From: Saprospiraceae bacterium
Lineage (GTDB): Bacteria; Bacteroidota; Bacteroidia; Chitinophagales; Saprospiraceae
Direction: 5' to 3'
Assembly (NCBI GenBank): GCA_016719615.1
Contig: JADJYQ010000001.1
Span: 1,462,501 to 1,526,500 of the forward strand
DNA length: 64,000 bases
Numbering within the stretch: position 1 is the stretch's first letter; each line of letters begins with the position of its first letter. The position numbers and the translations under genes were made by a program. This document shows positions 1 through 8,121 of the stretch, one piece after another. A model generated the notes under the pieces. It was not told the origin of the DNA, did no database searches, and worked only from the letters and a program-made list of their open reading frames with translations.

Positions 1-447
1 GACAAGACCAAAGAGTTTATTTCAGGTACCGTCGAAGAGGTCAAACAACAAGGTTCAGCATTGTGGAATGAAGTAAAAGAGCAAGCTGAAAATATTGAAG
101 AATCTACACGAGAATTCCGGGAAAATTTAAAACAAAAAGCTCAGGATACTGTTGAAAAGGTAGAAGGGTTTGTCGATGCTACTCTTGAGAAAGCAAAGGC
201 TTTAGAAGAGCAGGAACGTATGGAAAATCCGGATAAAGATGGGGATGGTATTGCAGATAAACCCATAGACTTTGGCGAAAGTGCAGGAAAAAAACATGAG
301 GATTTTTTCAGCAAAGCAGAGACCTGGCTTAAGGATACTGAAAAAATGGATGCAACGAATTCGGTTGAGAATAATACAAAAAGAATAGAGCCTCTTGAGC
401 TTCCAAAAGATCCTGAGGAGCCAAGAGTTCCACCTGCATCAAATTAA
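1..447 (+). CDS. Amphipathic-helix (YtxH-like) protein, 5' end outside window
   Basis: The reading frame is open from the first base of the window, so the gene begins upstream; the TTG at 61 is merely the first start-like codon seen. The visible 148 residues are highly charged and helical, rich in Lys, Glu and Ala with heptad-like spacing, then an Asp-rich stretch (DKDGDGIADKP) resembling a calcium-binding thrombospondin-3-like motif, and a Pro/Glu-rich tail. No signal peptide or membrane segment is visible in the part present. The next gene encodes a protein of the same composition, so the two look like tandem relatives. Proteins of this type are often annotated YtxH or apolipoprotein-like and associated with stress; that role is inferred from composition only. 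Confidence 0.7.
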   Translation, partial: DKTKEFISGTVEEVKQQGSALWNEVKEQAENIEESTREFRENLKQKAQDTVEKVEGFVDATLEKAKALEEQERMENPDKDGDGIADKPIDFGESAGKKHEDFFSKAETWLKDTEKMDATNSVENNTKRIEPLELPKDPEEPRVPPASN

Positions 448-477
448 TACATCATTTTAAAACAAAATATAACGAAC

Positions 478-870
478 ATGGGAATTAAGAATTTTTTCGA
501 CAAACTACTTGGAAAGTCTAAGGAAAGCACGCATCAGCTCATGGAAAAAGCGGAGCATAAACTAGATCAACTGGAAGACAAAGGTGAGGTTATGGTTGAA
601 AAAGCTAAAGACTGGGCGGAGGATAAAGTTGAAGACCTTAAAGTGGCTGCCACCGAAAAAATACACCAGGTAAAGGAATCTGAAACTTATAAAGCTGCTG
701 AACAAAAAGTAGAGGCTGCTATTGATAAAGCCGAAGACTTTTTCGAAAAAGTAGGTGATAAACTGGAGGATTTAAAGGACAAAATTACAGGTGATGATGA
801 TGATCAGAAAACGCCTGAGAGCACTACGCCCTCAACTCCACCACCAGCTGATCCCAATACTCCTGTTTAA
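478..870 (+). CDS. Amphipathic-helix (YtxH-like) protein
   Basis: 130 residues starting at ATG, 30 bases after the previous stop, so probably co-transcribed. The start MGIKNFFDKLLGK is followed by about 85 residues of charged amphipathic helix with repeated EKAE/DKAED units, then an acidic patch (GDDDD) and a Thr/Pro-rich tail. It has no signal peptide, cysteines or catalytic motif. Composition matches the preceding gene, suggesting a local duplication. Such repeats resemble apolipoprotein or LEA-like helices that bind membranes or protect proteins, but the sequence does not settle a function. Confidence 0.75.
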   Translation: MGIKNFFDKLLGKSKESTHQLMEKAEHKLDQLEDKGEVMVEKAKDWAEDKVEDLKVAATEKIHQVKESETYKAAEQKVEAAIDKAEDFFEKVGDKLEDLKDKITGDDDDQKTPESTTPSTPPPADPNTPV

Positions 871-884
871 TAAGACGAAATATT

Positions 885-892
885 TAGATTTG
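885..892 (+). promoter_or_regulatory. Candidate Bacteroidota -7 promoter box (TAGATTTG)
   Basis: TAGATTTG matches the consensus TAnnTTTG and lies 21 bases before the ATG at 914 of the small lipoprotein gene. No clear TTTG -33 element is present at the usual spacing, so the call rests on the -7 box and position alone. Confidence 0.35.
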
Positions 893-913
893 AATGTTTT
901 GATTCAGTTTTCA

Positions 914-1306
914 ATGAAAGTTATAGCAATTTTCTTTTTAGGCTTGCTGTTAGCTTGTCAAAGTGACACAAAATCCTCGAATTCAAAAGAATTTGCAGAT
1001 GAATTCTATGTAGACAAAAATTGGATTGAAGTTCATTTTGATAAAGCCATGCCATCTGAAAAACTGGTTGAAATTCGGGAACGATTGGCTCAGCTTGGCA
1101 TAGGTTTGAAATACCTAATCATTCAAAGAGATTCTCAAAAAATCATGACCAATTTTCAAATTGAAGTCCATGATGGCAAAGGAAGTATTGCAAGGTCAAG
1201 AACGGAGTTTCTGGATGAAATTCCCTATGGCATTCGCATCAAAAGAACGGAGCCCACTTCCGGTGAATTTAAAGTAGGGCCACTTTATGAAAAACGGCCT
1301 CAATAA
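914..1306 (+). CDS. Small lipoprotein of unknown function
   Basis: 130 residues. The ATG at 914 is chosen because it gives a clean lipoprotein signal peptide (MKVIAIFFLGLLLAC); the longer open frame running back to 791 overlaps the previous gene and adds a non-signal-like stretch. Cys15 would be the lipidated residue. The mature part is about 115 residues of mixed charge with no family motif I recognise. It follows the two amphipathic-helix genes by 43 bases and may belong to the same unit, though a candidate promoter box at 885 could serve it separately. Confidence 0.75.
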   Translation: MKVIAIFFLGLLLACQSDTKSSNSKEFADEFYVDKNWIEVHFDKAMPSEKLVEIRERLAQLGIGLKYLIIQRDSQKIMTNFQIEVHDGKGSIARSRTEFLDEIPYGIRIKRTEPTSGEFKVGPLYEKRPQ

Positions 1307-1391
1307 TTGAAGACTTGATTTGAGATTGGAATATGATCCAATAATGAAGCACGGTTTTTTACTATGGCGATAGATAAATAAGTGCTGGTTT

Positions 1392-1868
1392 TTAGAGAAG
1401 TTTCTCCAGATTCGCGGGACTGTAATGGACAGATTTTAGAACCTTTCCGTCCTCTTTGCGATACACCAGAAATTTGCCGTCTTTGATGATAATTTCTGAT
1501 TCCACTTGTTTTTCATGAGCATATTTTTCCTGTGTAGCGATGGCTTCTTCAAGCGTAGCACATGCTTTGCTCATATTGGATCGTTGAACTTCATCAAATA
1601 ATGCTTTAAATTTTGATCCTAATCCGAATTCAAGAATTGCACCGGATAATACGTATTGTAGATCACACAAAGCATCTGCTATTTCAATAATGTTTTTCTT
1701 TTCAATTCCTTCTTCGAGTTCGCGCAATTCTTCTGCCAACAAAGAGATTCTTAAATTGCACCTTTCCATTGGTGGAATTTGCGGATCTTCCAAAACAGGC
1801 ATATTAAATAAATGATGAAAGTCTCCTACCCTATTTAATGCTTCCGGCTCTTCAAATTTATTTTTCAT
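1392..1868 (-). CDS. MazG/HisE-like nucleoside triphosphate pyrophosphohydrolase
   Basis: 158 residues of the all-alpha NTP pyrophosphohydrolase type. The metal-binding signature is visible as EELRELEEG followed about 15 residues later by EIADALCD, matching the ExxE...ExxD pattern that holds Mg2+ in MazG, HisE and dUTPase-2 enzymes. Members hydrolyse (d)NTPs or phosphoribosyl-ATP to the monophosphate and pyrophosphate; here substrate is unknown, and the absence of his genes nearby argues for house-cleaning of nucleotides rather than histidine synthesis. A C-terminal extension of about 50 residues (from about residue 110) follows the helical core. It lies downstream of the gyrA-TPR pair, with a hairpin between. 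Confidence 0.8.
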   Translation of the reverse strand: MKNKFEEPEALNRVGDFHHLFNMPVLEDPQIPPMERCNLRISLLAEELRELEEGIEKKNIIEIADALCDLQYVLSGAILEFGLGSKFKALFDEVQRSNMSKACATLEEAIATQEKYAHEKQVESEIIIKDGKFLVYRKEDGKVLKSVHYSPANLEKLL

Positions 1869-1909
1869 ATTTGATATTTAATTTAGTTTCCAGTATACCT
1901 ACGGTTTTA

Positions 1910-1941
1910 AATAAAGAAGGTACAGTTTATGCACTGTACCT
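1910..1941 (-). terminator. Hairpin terminator after the TPR gene
   Basis: A perfect 8-base inverted repeat (AGGTACAG at 1918-1925 and CTGTACCT at 1934-1941) with an 8-base loop. Read leftwards, the downstream arm runs into a T-rich stretch (TCTTTATTT). It sits between the TPR gene stop (1969) and the pyrophosphohydrolase start (1868), the right place to end the gyrA-TPR transcript. Confidence 0.55.
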
Positions 1942-1968
1942 CTTCAAATATAATATTTATTCTAAAAA

Positions 1969-3261
1969 TTAATTTCCTAAAGCTTCCAATTTTGCTTTGT
2001 AAGCATTCGATTTATCGAACATGGATTTTTTGGCATAAATTTCCTTTAAGGCGATCAATGTATTTTTATCCTGTGGGTCTAGCTTTTCAGCCTGTTCGAA
2101 AAATGGCAATGCTTTGTCGAAATAACTTTCCATTTCAGCTTTTTTCTCATTGTATTTTTTAGTGCCTTCTTTGGTATAATCAGAACTTAGTTTGTTGGCA
2201 TCTTTCGAAATCAATGCTGCTTTGTTATAATAAAGTGCTCCAATACTATAAAGTGTATTAAAATCTTTAGGATTAATTTTAGCGGCTTCTAAATAATATT
2301 TTTCTGCATTGAGGTAATGTTCATTTCCCTTTTCAATCCTTCCGCCATCCCATTCTGCCTGGCATAAATTGTCGTAAACATTTCCAAGTGTTGTGTATAC
2401 GGAAACATTGTTTGGTTCCTTCTCTATAGCCATTTTTAGCTTGTCAACCAATTCATTTAATTTTCCTTTTTTTAGGAAGTGATTGATCTCTGTAAATAAG
2501 AGTGATGTTTCATTTGGAAATTTCTTGCGACCTTCATCAAGTACTGCTTCTGCCTTAGTTGAATCTATTGTTGTATAATAACGATAAAGCCCTTCGTAAA
2601 TGTAAGATTCATTGTAATTCAAGGTTCTTAATTCTTCAAGATATGGTGCTGCTTCAACAAGCATATTTCCATTCACAGCACAGGCTGCTGCCAGATACTT
2701 TTGTTTTTTTAGATCTTCTTCATTGGGGAAAATGCTTTTTTGTCCGCCGGTGGTCACTATTTTGTCAATTTCAACAACCGATGCAAATTGAATATATGCG
2801 AACTTAAAATCATTGCTTTCATATGCTTTTAAACCATAATTATTAAGCGATCTTGAAGTTTCTGTAAGTGCAGCCAGGATCTCTTTGGTTTCGTAAGATT
2901 TGGTTGATAATTCTTTTGCTTTGAGCCAAGAGTTGTAGGCAGTCATAGCCGCATCCGGATATTTTACAGCATAGGTTTTGTTGAATTGCTGAGCTATAAG
3001 TATGGAGTCGCTTTCAAAAGCACAAACTGCATTATATACTTTGCCCTTGACATTCCAGGTTTTAAATGCATTTGCAACACTTGAATCTGCACTGGCACCA
3101 TCGATGAGCGTTTTTGCTTCCCATAATTTAGATAGGTTCGCGGCAGGATCTAAGAAATAATTGGCTAATTTACTATCGGCCTTTTTGACATCTTTTTGAG
3201 CCTCTTGAGAAAACGCGGAAACACATAGGCCCCAAAAAATAAGGATTAGAAAATTTCTCAT
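1969..3261 (-). CDS. Secreted/periplasmic TPR-repeat protein
   Basis: 430 residues with a standard signal peptide (MRNFLILIFWGLCVSAFSQ) and then helical repeats of TPR type through most of the chain; the clearest unit is around residues 290-345 (VYTTLGNVYDN, EKYYLEAAKINPKDFNTLYSIGALYYNKA). TPRs are protein-protein scaffolds, so a periplasmic binding or assembly role is likely but the partner is unknown. The gene lies 83 bases downstream of gyrA on the same strand with no obvious separate promoter, a pairing that suggests co-transcription. Full length appears intact. Confidence 0.8.
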   Translation of the reverse strand: MRNFLILIFWGLCVSAFSQEAQKDVKKADSKLANYFLDPAANLSKLWEAKTLIDGASADSSVANAFKTWNVKGKVYNAVCAFESDSILIAQQFNKTYAVKYPDAAMTAYNSWLKAKELSTKSYETKEILAALTETSRSLNNYGLKAYESNDFKFAYIQFASVVEIDKIVTTGGQKSIFPNEEDLKKQKYLAAACAVNGNMLVEAAPYLEELRTLNYNESYIYEGLYRYYTTIDSTKAEAVLDEGRKKFPNETSLLFTEINHFLKKGKLNELVDKLKMAIEKEPNNVSVYTTLGNVYDNLCQAEWDGGRIEKGNEHYLNAEKYYLEAAKINPKDFNTLYSIGALYYNKAALISKDANKLSSDYTKEGTKKYNEKKAEMESYFDKALPFFEQAEKLDPQDKNTLIALKEIYAKKSMFDKSNAYKAKLEALGN

Positions 3262-3344
3262 TTTTTTAGTTTTATGGATATAACTATTTATTCGCTAAAA
3301 TAATTCGTTGTTCGGAAACAATTTAGTTAAGATACATTTAAAAA

Positions 3345-5874
3345 TTATTCTTCACTATCATCACTCGTCAACGGAAGAATTTGATCTACTTCATTTGTTG
3401 GTTCGTTGTCAATTTCTTGTAAAGTTTCTTCTTCCCTTTCAATAACAGTTACGTCCGCTATTTGATCCCCTTCATCCAATCTGATCAGTCTGACGCCTTG
3501 TGTGGCACGGCCCATAGAGCGCAATTCGCTGATTTCCATCCGGATCACAACGCCTTGTGTGGTCGTGATCATTAAATCCTGCAAATCACTCACATTTTTG
3601 ATAGCAATAAGATCTCCGGTTTTTTCCGTAAGCTTTAAGGTTCGAACGCCTTTGCCGCCTCTGTTGGTTACACTATAGTCTTCAAGTGGAGTTCTTTTTC
3701 CGTTACCTTTTTCAGAGACTACCAGAATTGTAGTTTCCGGATCGTTAGGATCGACACATACCATACCTACAACGTGATCATTGGTAGTATCCAATTTGAT
3801 AGCTCTCACACCGGCAGCATTTCTTCCCATGGCGCGAACTTTTGCTTCTGAAAAGCGAATTGCACGTCCTTTGCGATTGGCAATGACGATTTCACTTTGA
3901 CCGTTTGTCAATTTAGCTTCCATGAGTTGGTCGCCATCATTGATACTGATCGCAATGATTCCATTGGCTCTGGGTCTGCTAAAATCTTCTACGCTACTTT
4001 TTTTGATAATCCCTTTTTTTGGTACAAAGCATAATGAAATGCGATTGCAAAAAATCTTTATCTTCCAGATCTTCAATATTTATATAAGCTCGTACTTTGT
4101 CTTCTTTTGCCAGCGTAATGAGATTCTGAATGGATCTTCCGGTACTTGTTTTGCTGGCTTCAGGAATTTCAAAAACGCGCAACCAGTAACATTTACCAAG
4201 TTCTGTGAAAAGTAAAAGATAATTGTGATTGGAGGCAACAAACATATGCTCGATAAAATCTTCTTCGCGGGTTTTGCTTCCAGTTGATCCTCGTCCACCT
4301 CTGCTTTGAGTCCGGTACTCGGTTGCTTTGGTTCTTTTAATATAACCCAAATGCGAAATTGTAACAATGACCTGATCATTTGCGATCATGTCTTCCATAT
4401 TGATTTCTCCGTCTACCTGAGTGATTTCTGTTCGTCTGGCATCGCCAAATTTATCTTTGATCTCCGTAAGCTCTTGCTTAATGATTTCGCGTTGCAAGCT
4501 TTCATCAGCCAATATTTTTTCAAGGCGTTCTATTTCTTTCAACAGGCCATCGTACTCATCTTTGATCTTATCTCTTTCAAGTCCGGTCAATCTTTGCAGG
4601 CGCATCTCCAGGATGGCTTTTGATTGCACTTCTGATAAAAGAAACTGAGTCATCAATCCGTTTTTCGCATCCTCAACAGTTCTTGAAGAACGGATCAACT
4701 TAATGACTTCATCCAAATGATCTAAAGCAATGAGGAGTCCTTCGAGTATATGTGCTTTTTCTCTGGCAATGCGCAGTTCGTATTGAGTTCGGCGAACAAT
4801 GACTTTGATGCGGAAACTGATGAATTCCGATATCAGCTGGTGAAGTCCCAGGGATACCGGTCTGCCATTAACGAGCGCAATATTGTTAATACCTATGCTT
4901 GTTTGTAAAGGAGTAAACTTATATAAATTGCTGAGAACCACATTGGCTATAGCGTCTTTTTTAAGTTCGACAATAACGCGTATACCTTCGCGATCTGATT
5001 CATCTCTAATGTCACTGATGCCAACTATCCGCTCTTCATTGACGAGATCGGCCATTTTTTGAATCATCAATGCTTTATTGACCTGATACGGGATTTCTGA
5101 AATTAATATAATCTCTCGGTTATCAGATGGTTGAATTTCTGCTTTACCTCGTAATAGAATCTTGCCTTTTCCGGTTTCATAAGCATCTTTGATTCCAGTA
5201 ATCCCATAGATGGTGCCACCTGTAGGGAGGTCAGGTCCGGGAATCATCTGCATTAATTCTTCGAGTGTTATAGCCGGATTCTCGATCATCGCAATAACTC
5301 CTGAACAAACTTCAGTAAGATTGTGAGGCAACATATTCGTGGCCATCCCTACAGCAATTCCCGAAGAGCCATTGATTAAAAGATTCGGAACTTTAGATGG
5401 CAAAACAGTAGGTTCTTCCAGACTGTCATCAAAATTAAATCTCCAATCAACAGTGTCCTTGTTTATATCATCCAATAATTGATCAGAAATTCGCGACAAC
5501 CTGGCTTCCGTATAACGCATTGCAGCCGGACTATCTCCATCCATCGAGCCAAAGTTACCTTGACCATCTACCAACGGATATCTCATCGACCAATCCTGCG
5601 CCATACGAACCATAGCATCGTAGACCGAACTATCGCCGTGCGGATGGTATTTACCAAGGACCTCCCCTACAATCCTTGCAGATTTTTTGAAAGGCTTGTT
5701 ATATGGCAAACCGAGTTCATGCATTCCATACATCACTCTTCGATGCACCGGTTTTAATCCATCCCGAACATCAGGTAAAGCTCTTGCGACTATGACGGAC
5801 ATCGAATAATCGATGTAAGAATTCCTCAACTGCTCATCAATACTGACTGGTATAATTTTGTCGTGTTCCTCCAT
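3345..5874 (-). CDS. gyrA: DNA gyrase subunit A, interrupted by one frameshift
   Basis: Breakage-reunion subunit of DNA gyrase, which introduces negative supercoils with GyrB. The first frame (5874 to 3994) carries the winged-helix tower region with catalytic Tyr121 (RYTEARL) and wild-type residues at the quinolone sites (Ser82 and Asp86 in HGDSSVYD), then the start of the beta-pinwheel with a GyrA box of form QSRGGRG. The remaining pinwheel and an acidic tail continue in another frame ending at 3345. The switch lies at the seven-T run 4014-4020 (A7 on the coding strand): with A6 the text reads TKKGIIKKSS and gives a normal protein of about 842 residues. As gyrA is essential, this is most likely an assembly indel. 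gyrB is not in the window. Confidence 0.95.
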
Positions 5875-5899
5875 AATTCTTAATCCAAAATAAAGTTTG

Positions 5900-5907
5900 C
5901 AAAGATA
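5900..5907 (-). promoter_or_regulatory. Candidate gyrA -7 promoter box (TATCTTTG)
   Basis: On the minus strand TATCTTTG matches the Bacteroidota consensus TAnnTTTG exactly and ends 25 bases before the gyrA ATG at 5874. No good TTTG -33 element is visible at the usual distance. Confidence 0.5.
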
Positions 5908-6029
5908 TAAAACACAGACCGTATTTCACAGGCTTTTATGTAAAAAATTAAAGTTTAAAAAATTAATTTACAATTGATTATACATATTTAAAATATTAAT
6001 TTCAAGCGACTCGAAGTCTTTGTTCAGAC

Positions 6030-6788
6030 TTGGCTAACTTTGGGCAAAATTTAAGGCTGAATCAGGTAAATCCATATCATCAGGAAGGTTCTAAAAAGTC
6101 ACAAGTGGCTGAGATGTTTAACAGAATTTCAGGCAGTTATGATTTGCTCAATAGTATACTTTCACTGGGAATTGATAAAATTTGGCGAAAAAGGCTGATT
6201 CAAAGTATTCCATACTCAAAAGAAGAAAACTTGCGATTCCTCGATTTGGCAGCAGGCACCTGTGCTATTTCATTTGAAGCAGCGAAAGCATTTCCAAATT
6301 CAATCATTGATGCTGTAGATTTATCAGATGGGATGCTTGAGAAAGCCCGCAAAATAGTATTGGAAAAGAAATTGGAATTTCAGATAAATCTAATTCAGGG
6401 AGATGCAGAGGCATTAAATTTTGAATCCAATACTTTTGATACGGTATTTATTGGTTTCGGTGTTCGCAATTTTGAAAATGTCGAAAAGGGAATTTCTGAA
6501 ATGTTTAGAGTTTTAAAACCAGGCGGCTCATTACTGATTCTGGAGTTTTCAAAACCCAGAATCACTCCGTTTAAACAAATGTTTAATTTATATTTTAAAT
6601 ATTTTCTACCCTTGATTGGAAATTTATGGTCCAGAGATCGCAGGGCATACAGTTATCTGTTTGAATCGGTGCAACAATTTCCCGATTATGAGCGTTTCAT
6701 TGCGATCATGCAGCAACAGCAATTTAAAGATTGCACATTCAAGCCACTTACTTTCGGAATATGCACCATTTACTCAGCAATAAAATAA
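6030..6788 (+). CDS. ubiE: Demethylmenaquinone / ubiquinone-type C-methyltransferase
   Basis: 252 residues. UbiE/MenG methylates demethylmenaquinone with SAM in the last step of menaquinone synthesis. The family N-terminal block (KKSQVAEMFNRIS..YDLLN) and the SAM site (DLAAGT, about residues 71-76) are present, as are the family segments GVRNFENVEKG and LKPGGSLLILEFSKP. No ATG lies upstream before a stop at 5997, so the TTG at 6030 is taken as the start. A TAACTTTG box at 6035-6042, just inside this start, leaves the exact start uncertain. The gene overlaps porT by 28 bases, a pairing common in Bacteroidota. Confidence 0.9.
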   Translation: MANFGQNLRLNQVNPYHQEGSKKSQVAEMFNRISGSYDLLNSILSLGIDKIWRKRLIQSIPYSKEENLRFLDLAAGTCAISFEAAKAFPNSIIDAVDLSDGMLEKARKIVLEKKLEFQINLIQGDAEALNFESNTFDTVFIGFGVRNFENVEKGISEMFRVLKPGGSLLILEFSKPRITPFKQMFNLYFKYFLPLIGNLWSRDRRAYSYLFESVQQFPDYERFIAIMQQQQFKDCTFKPLTFGICTIYSAIK

Positions 6789-7477
6789 GCCTTTTCTTTT
6801 TGGTCTGCATTTTTCCTTTTTTGCTGAATGCTCAGGATCATGCAAAAAGTTACAATTACAATACTTTCAAAAACAAAACGCACTATTTTGGATTGACGAT
6901 CGGATATAATTCCAGTGGTTATAAACTGGAACATTCCCGAAGATTTATTCAGAATCCTGATTTTAAATGGAATGAAGGCGTCAGTAATCCTGGACTTACG
7001 CTGAGTATGATCACCAATTTTAAATTGGGACAAAATTTTGATTTTAGGGTTTTACCTAGTATATCGCTCTCCTATCGCACCCTTTCATATCAGGCAATTA
7101 ACAGTAATGTGGAAAAAAAAGAACGCATTGAATCTGTTTTTGGAGAATTGCCTTTGCTGGTGCGGTTTACCAGTGCGCCATATAAAGACAAACGAGTTTA
7201 TTTTTTGGGCGGTGTAAAGTATTCTTACGATTTTTCATCGAATAGCCGCTCTGATAAAAATCAATTCAATATTGTCAGAATTTCACCGCACGATTTTCAT
7301 GTGGAAATTGGTGCTGGAATGCAATTTTATTTGCCGTTCTTTATTTTTTCACCGGAAATTAAATTTTCACACGGCATCAATAATATCCTAATCTATGATT
7401 CAGCACTTCCTGAATCGACGGTCATTGAAAAATTGTTTTCCAAAAGTTTTACAATTTCATTTCACTTTGAGGGATAA
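6761..7477 (+). CDS. porT: PorT-like type IX secretion outer-membrane barrel protein
   Basis: 238 residues from the ATG at 6761, chosen because it gives a proper signal peptide (ISLFFLVCIFPFLLNAQ); an upstream in-frame ATG at 6731 is possible but deep in ubiE. The mature part has alternating beta-barrel strands (HYFGLTIGYNSSGY, FRVLPSISLSYR, VYFLGGVKYSYDF, VEIGAGMQFYLPFF) ending in Phe-containing strand SFTISFHFEG. Position directly after ubiE is the usual location of porT/sprT in Bacteroidota, where the protein is needed for T9SS. The assignment combines this context with the barrel pattern. The 3' end overlaps the convergent phosphodiesterase gene by 29 bases. Confidence 0.75.
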   Translation: MHHLLSNKISLFFLVCIFPFLLNAQDHAKSYNYNTFKNKTHYFGLTIGYNSSGYKLEHSRRFIQNPDFKWNEGVSNPGLTLSMITNFKLGQNFDFRVLPSISLSYRTLSYQAINSNVEKKERIESVFGELPLLVRFTSAPYKDKRVYFLGGVKYSYDFSSNSRSDKNQFNIVRISPHDFHVEIGAGMQFYLPFFIFSPEIKFSHGINNILIYDSALPESTVIEKLFSKSFTISFHFEG

Positions 7478-8048
7478 TCCATAAATTACTTAATTCCCTC
7501 AAGTCCGTATAAAATGATTGAAATAATTCGAGGTAATACTTTTCATTTTTAGATAGAGGTTCCAAAACTTTAGTCAAATCTCCTTCAAACCTGAGTTTTG
7601 AATTCATCCGGGTAAGCACATTTAGAAGACCATTTATGGAAGTATACTGATAGAGCCATTTGTGCTCAATCATCATGCGCGTAGAAGTTTGGAGTTTTTC
7701 CGGAAAAACGTCCAAACATTCCATCAGAATTTTGTAGTTCCAGTTCGCAAATTCATCAAACTCAGTTGATATGTTTGGAACCCACAATCGATAGAGTAAA
7801 TAGTCGCAGATAATATCACTAGCTACTGGGGCATATTTATGAACAAAAGGATGCAAACTTTTATTGATCTCTTGTAAAGAGGGATGGTTGTTAGAATAAT
7901 GATCAATCTGTTTATGTAACTGAATACCCTTTTGCAGTATAGCAAGTGGTTTGTTTTTGTTTTGTCTGGGCAGAAGGTCAAATATAAAATTACCGGGAAC
8001 ATAGTCCGGGAAAGGATAAGATATTGATAAATGTACCAGATAATTCAT
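7449..8048 (-). CDS. ACP phosphodiesterase-like protein (AcpH/DUF479)
   Basis: 199 residues. The ATG at 8048 gives the family-typical beginning MNYLVHLSISYP and is preferred over one four codons upstream. Conserved features include GNFIFDLLP near residue 20, the helix with LHKQIDHYSNNHP and the segment ASDIICDYLLYRLW, resembling the HD-like metal site of acyl carrier protein phosphodiesterases, which remove the 4'-phosphopantetheine arm from ACP. Activity is inferred from family. The gene is divergent from ychF with back-to-back promoter boxes and convergent with porT. Confidence 0.75.
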   Translation of the reverse strand: MNYLVHLSISYPFPDYVPGNFIFDLLPRQNKNKPLAILQKGIQLHKQIDHYSNNHPSLQEINKSLHPFVHKYAPVASDIICDYLLYRLWVPNISTEFDEFANWNYKILMECLDVFPEKLQTSTRMMIEHKWLYQYTSINGLLNVLTRMNSKLRFEGDLTKVLEPLSKNEKYYLELFQSFYTDLRELSNLWIIPQSEMKL

Positions 8049-8080
8049 TTGGAATAGCAAATAGCAGATTATTCAAGCTA

Positions 8081-8088
8081 CAAAAGTA
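8081..8088 (-). promoter_or_regulatory. Candidate -7 box of the AcpH-like gene (TACTTTTG)
   Basis: Reading leftwards, TACTTTTG fits TAnnTTTG and lies 32 bases before the ATG at 8048. It is only eight bases from the divergent ychF box, so the two promoters would overlap. Confidence 0.4.
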
Positions 8089-8096
8089 GATTTTTC

Positions 8097-8104
8097 TAAT
8101 TTTG
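8097..8104 (+). promoter_or_regulatory. Candidate -7 box of ychF (TAATTTTG)
   Basis: TAATTTTG fits the Bacteroidota -7 consensus and ends 17 bases before the ychF ATG at 8122, implying a very short leader. It faces away from the neighbouring box at 8081-8088. Confidence 0.5.
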
Positions 8105-8121
8105 CGCACTAAATTTTAAAA

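Noticed and set aside
1945..1952. TATATTTG (minus strand) as promoter of the pyrophosphohydrolase gene
   Set aside because: It lies upstream of the hairpin terminator at 1910-1941, so a transcript from it would be terminated before the gene.
4014..4020. Programmed ribosomal frameshift in gyrA
   Set aside because: No known programmed shift in gyrA and no stimulatory structure noticed; a second homopolymer indel in DUF4956 makes a sequence error simpler.
3345..4076. A separate gene of 243 codons downstream of gyrA
   Set aside because: Its first about 20 residues are non-homologous, and the rest is the GyrA C-terminal pinwheel that continues the frame-shifted gyrA.
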